This document shows positions 63,941 to 64,000 of a stretch of DNA of 64,000 bases, piece after piece; position 1 is the stretch's first letter; each line of letters opens with the position of its first letter. Origin of the DNA: Antennarius striatus (lineage: Eukaryota > Chordata > Actinopteri > Lophiiformes > Antennariidae); the NCBI RefSeq assembly GCF_040054535.1, contig NC_090784.1, positions 19,318,001-19,382,000 of the forward strand, given 5' to 3'. A model generated the notes under the pieces. The model was not told the origin of the DNA and ran no database searches. It saw only the letters and a program-made list of their open reading frames with translations. A program made the position numbers and the translations under genes.

Positions 63941-64000
63941 GTACTGAAATAACAGATACATCACTGCATTTCCTTTGTATGATGGTGTGTATAAATGTTG

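Overview
This window reads as nuclear DNA of a ray-finned (teleost) fish. Coding exons are split by short introns with GT..AG borders. The background is AT-rich and dense in long (CA/TG)n, (TA)n and (TC)n microsatellites. Fish-type repeats are scattered through it: reverse-transcriptase LINE scraps, Tigger/pogo-like MITEs, a hAT end and a widely dispersed fish repeat. No bacterial gene architecture, CRISPR array, rRNA or convincing tRNA was seen.

Layout. (1) About 1-52,850 is a 53-kb gene desert. I found no exon there that I can assign to a known protein. It holds microsatellites, mobile-element remnants, several perfect inverted repeats, a G-quadruplex motif, and one unexplained protein-like reading frame (41,833-42,579) interrupted by two stops. 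(2) 52,968-60,357 (+) is a complete type I cytokine receptor gene, identified as csf3r (granulocyte colony-stimulating factor receptor). I could join 15 coding exons in consistent phase into an 830-codon protein; human CSF3R has 836 residues. Domain order is signal peptide, Ig-like domain, cytokine-receptor homology module with WSEWS, three fibronectin III domains, one transmembrane helix, box 1, and a tyrosine-bearing tail. (3) 61,083-63,940 (+) is the 5' part of mrps15 (mitochondrial small-subunit ribosomal protein uS15m). Six coding exons (200 codons) are visible and the last exon lies beyond the window. A truncated LINE sits in its first intron.

The order csf3r then mrps15 on one strand matches the human CSF3R-MRPS15 neighbourhood and supports both calls. 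In human GRIK3 lies upstream of CSF3R, so the desert may be the grik3-csf3r interval, but I saw no grik3 exon. The two genes do not form a pathway: one is a myeloid surface receptor, the other a housekeeping mitoribosome protein. Only about 515 bp separate the csf3r polyadenylation signal from the mrps15 start codon.

I found no evidence of a wholly new biological system. The points most worth a second look are the receptor tail without a YxxQ STAT3 site, the (TG)n tract filling csf3r intron 9 before a frame-preserving exon, the perfect palindromes, the complete intronic MITE, and the unidentified frame near 42 kb.
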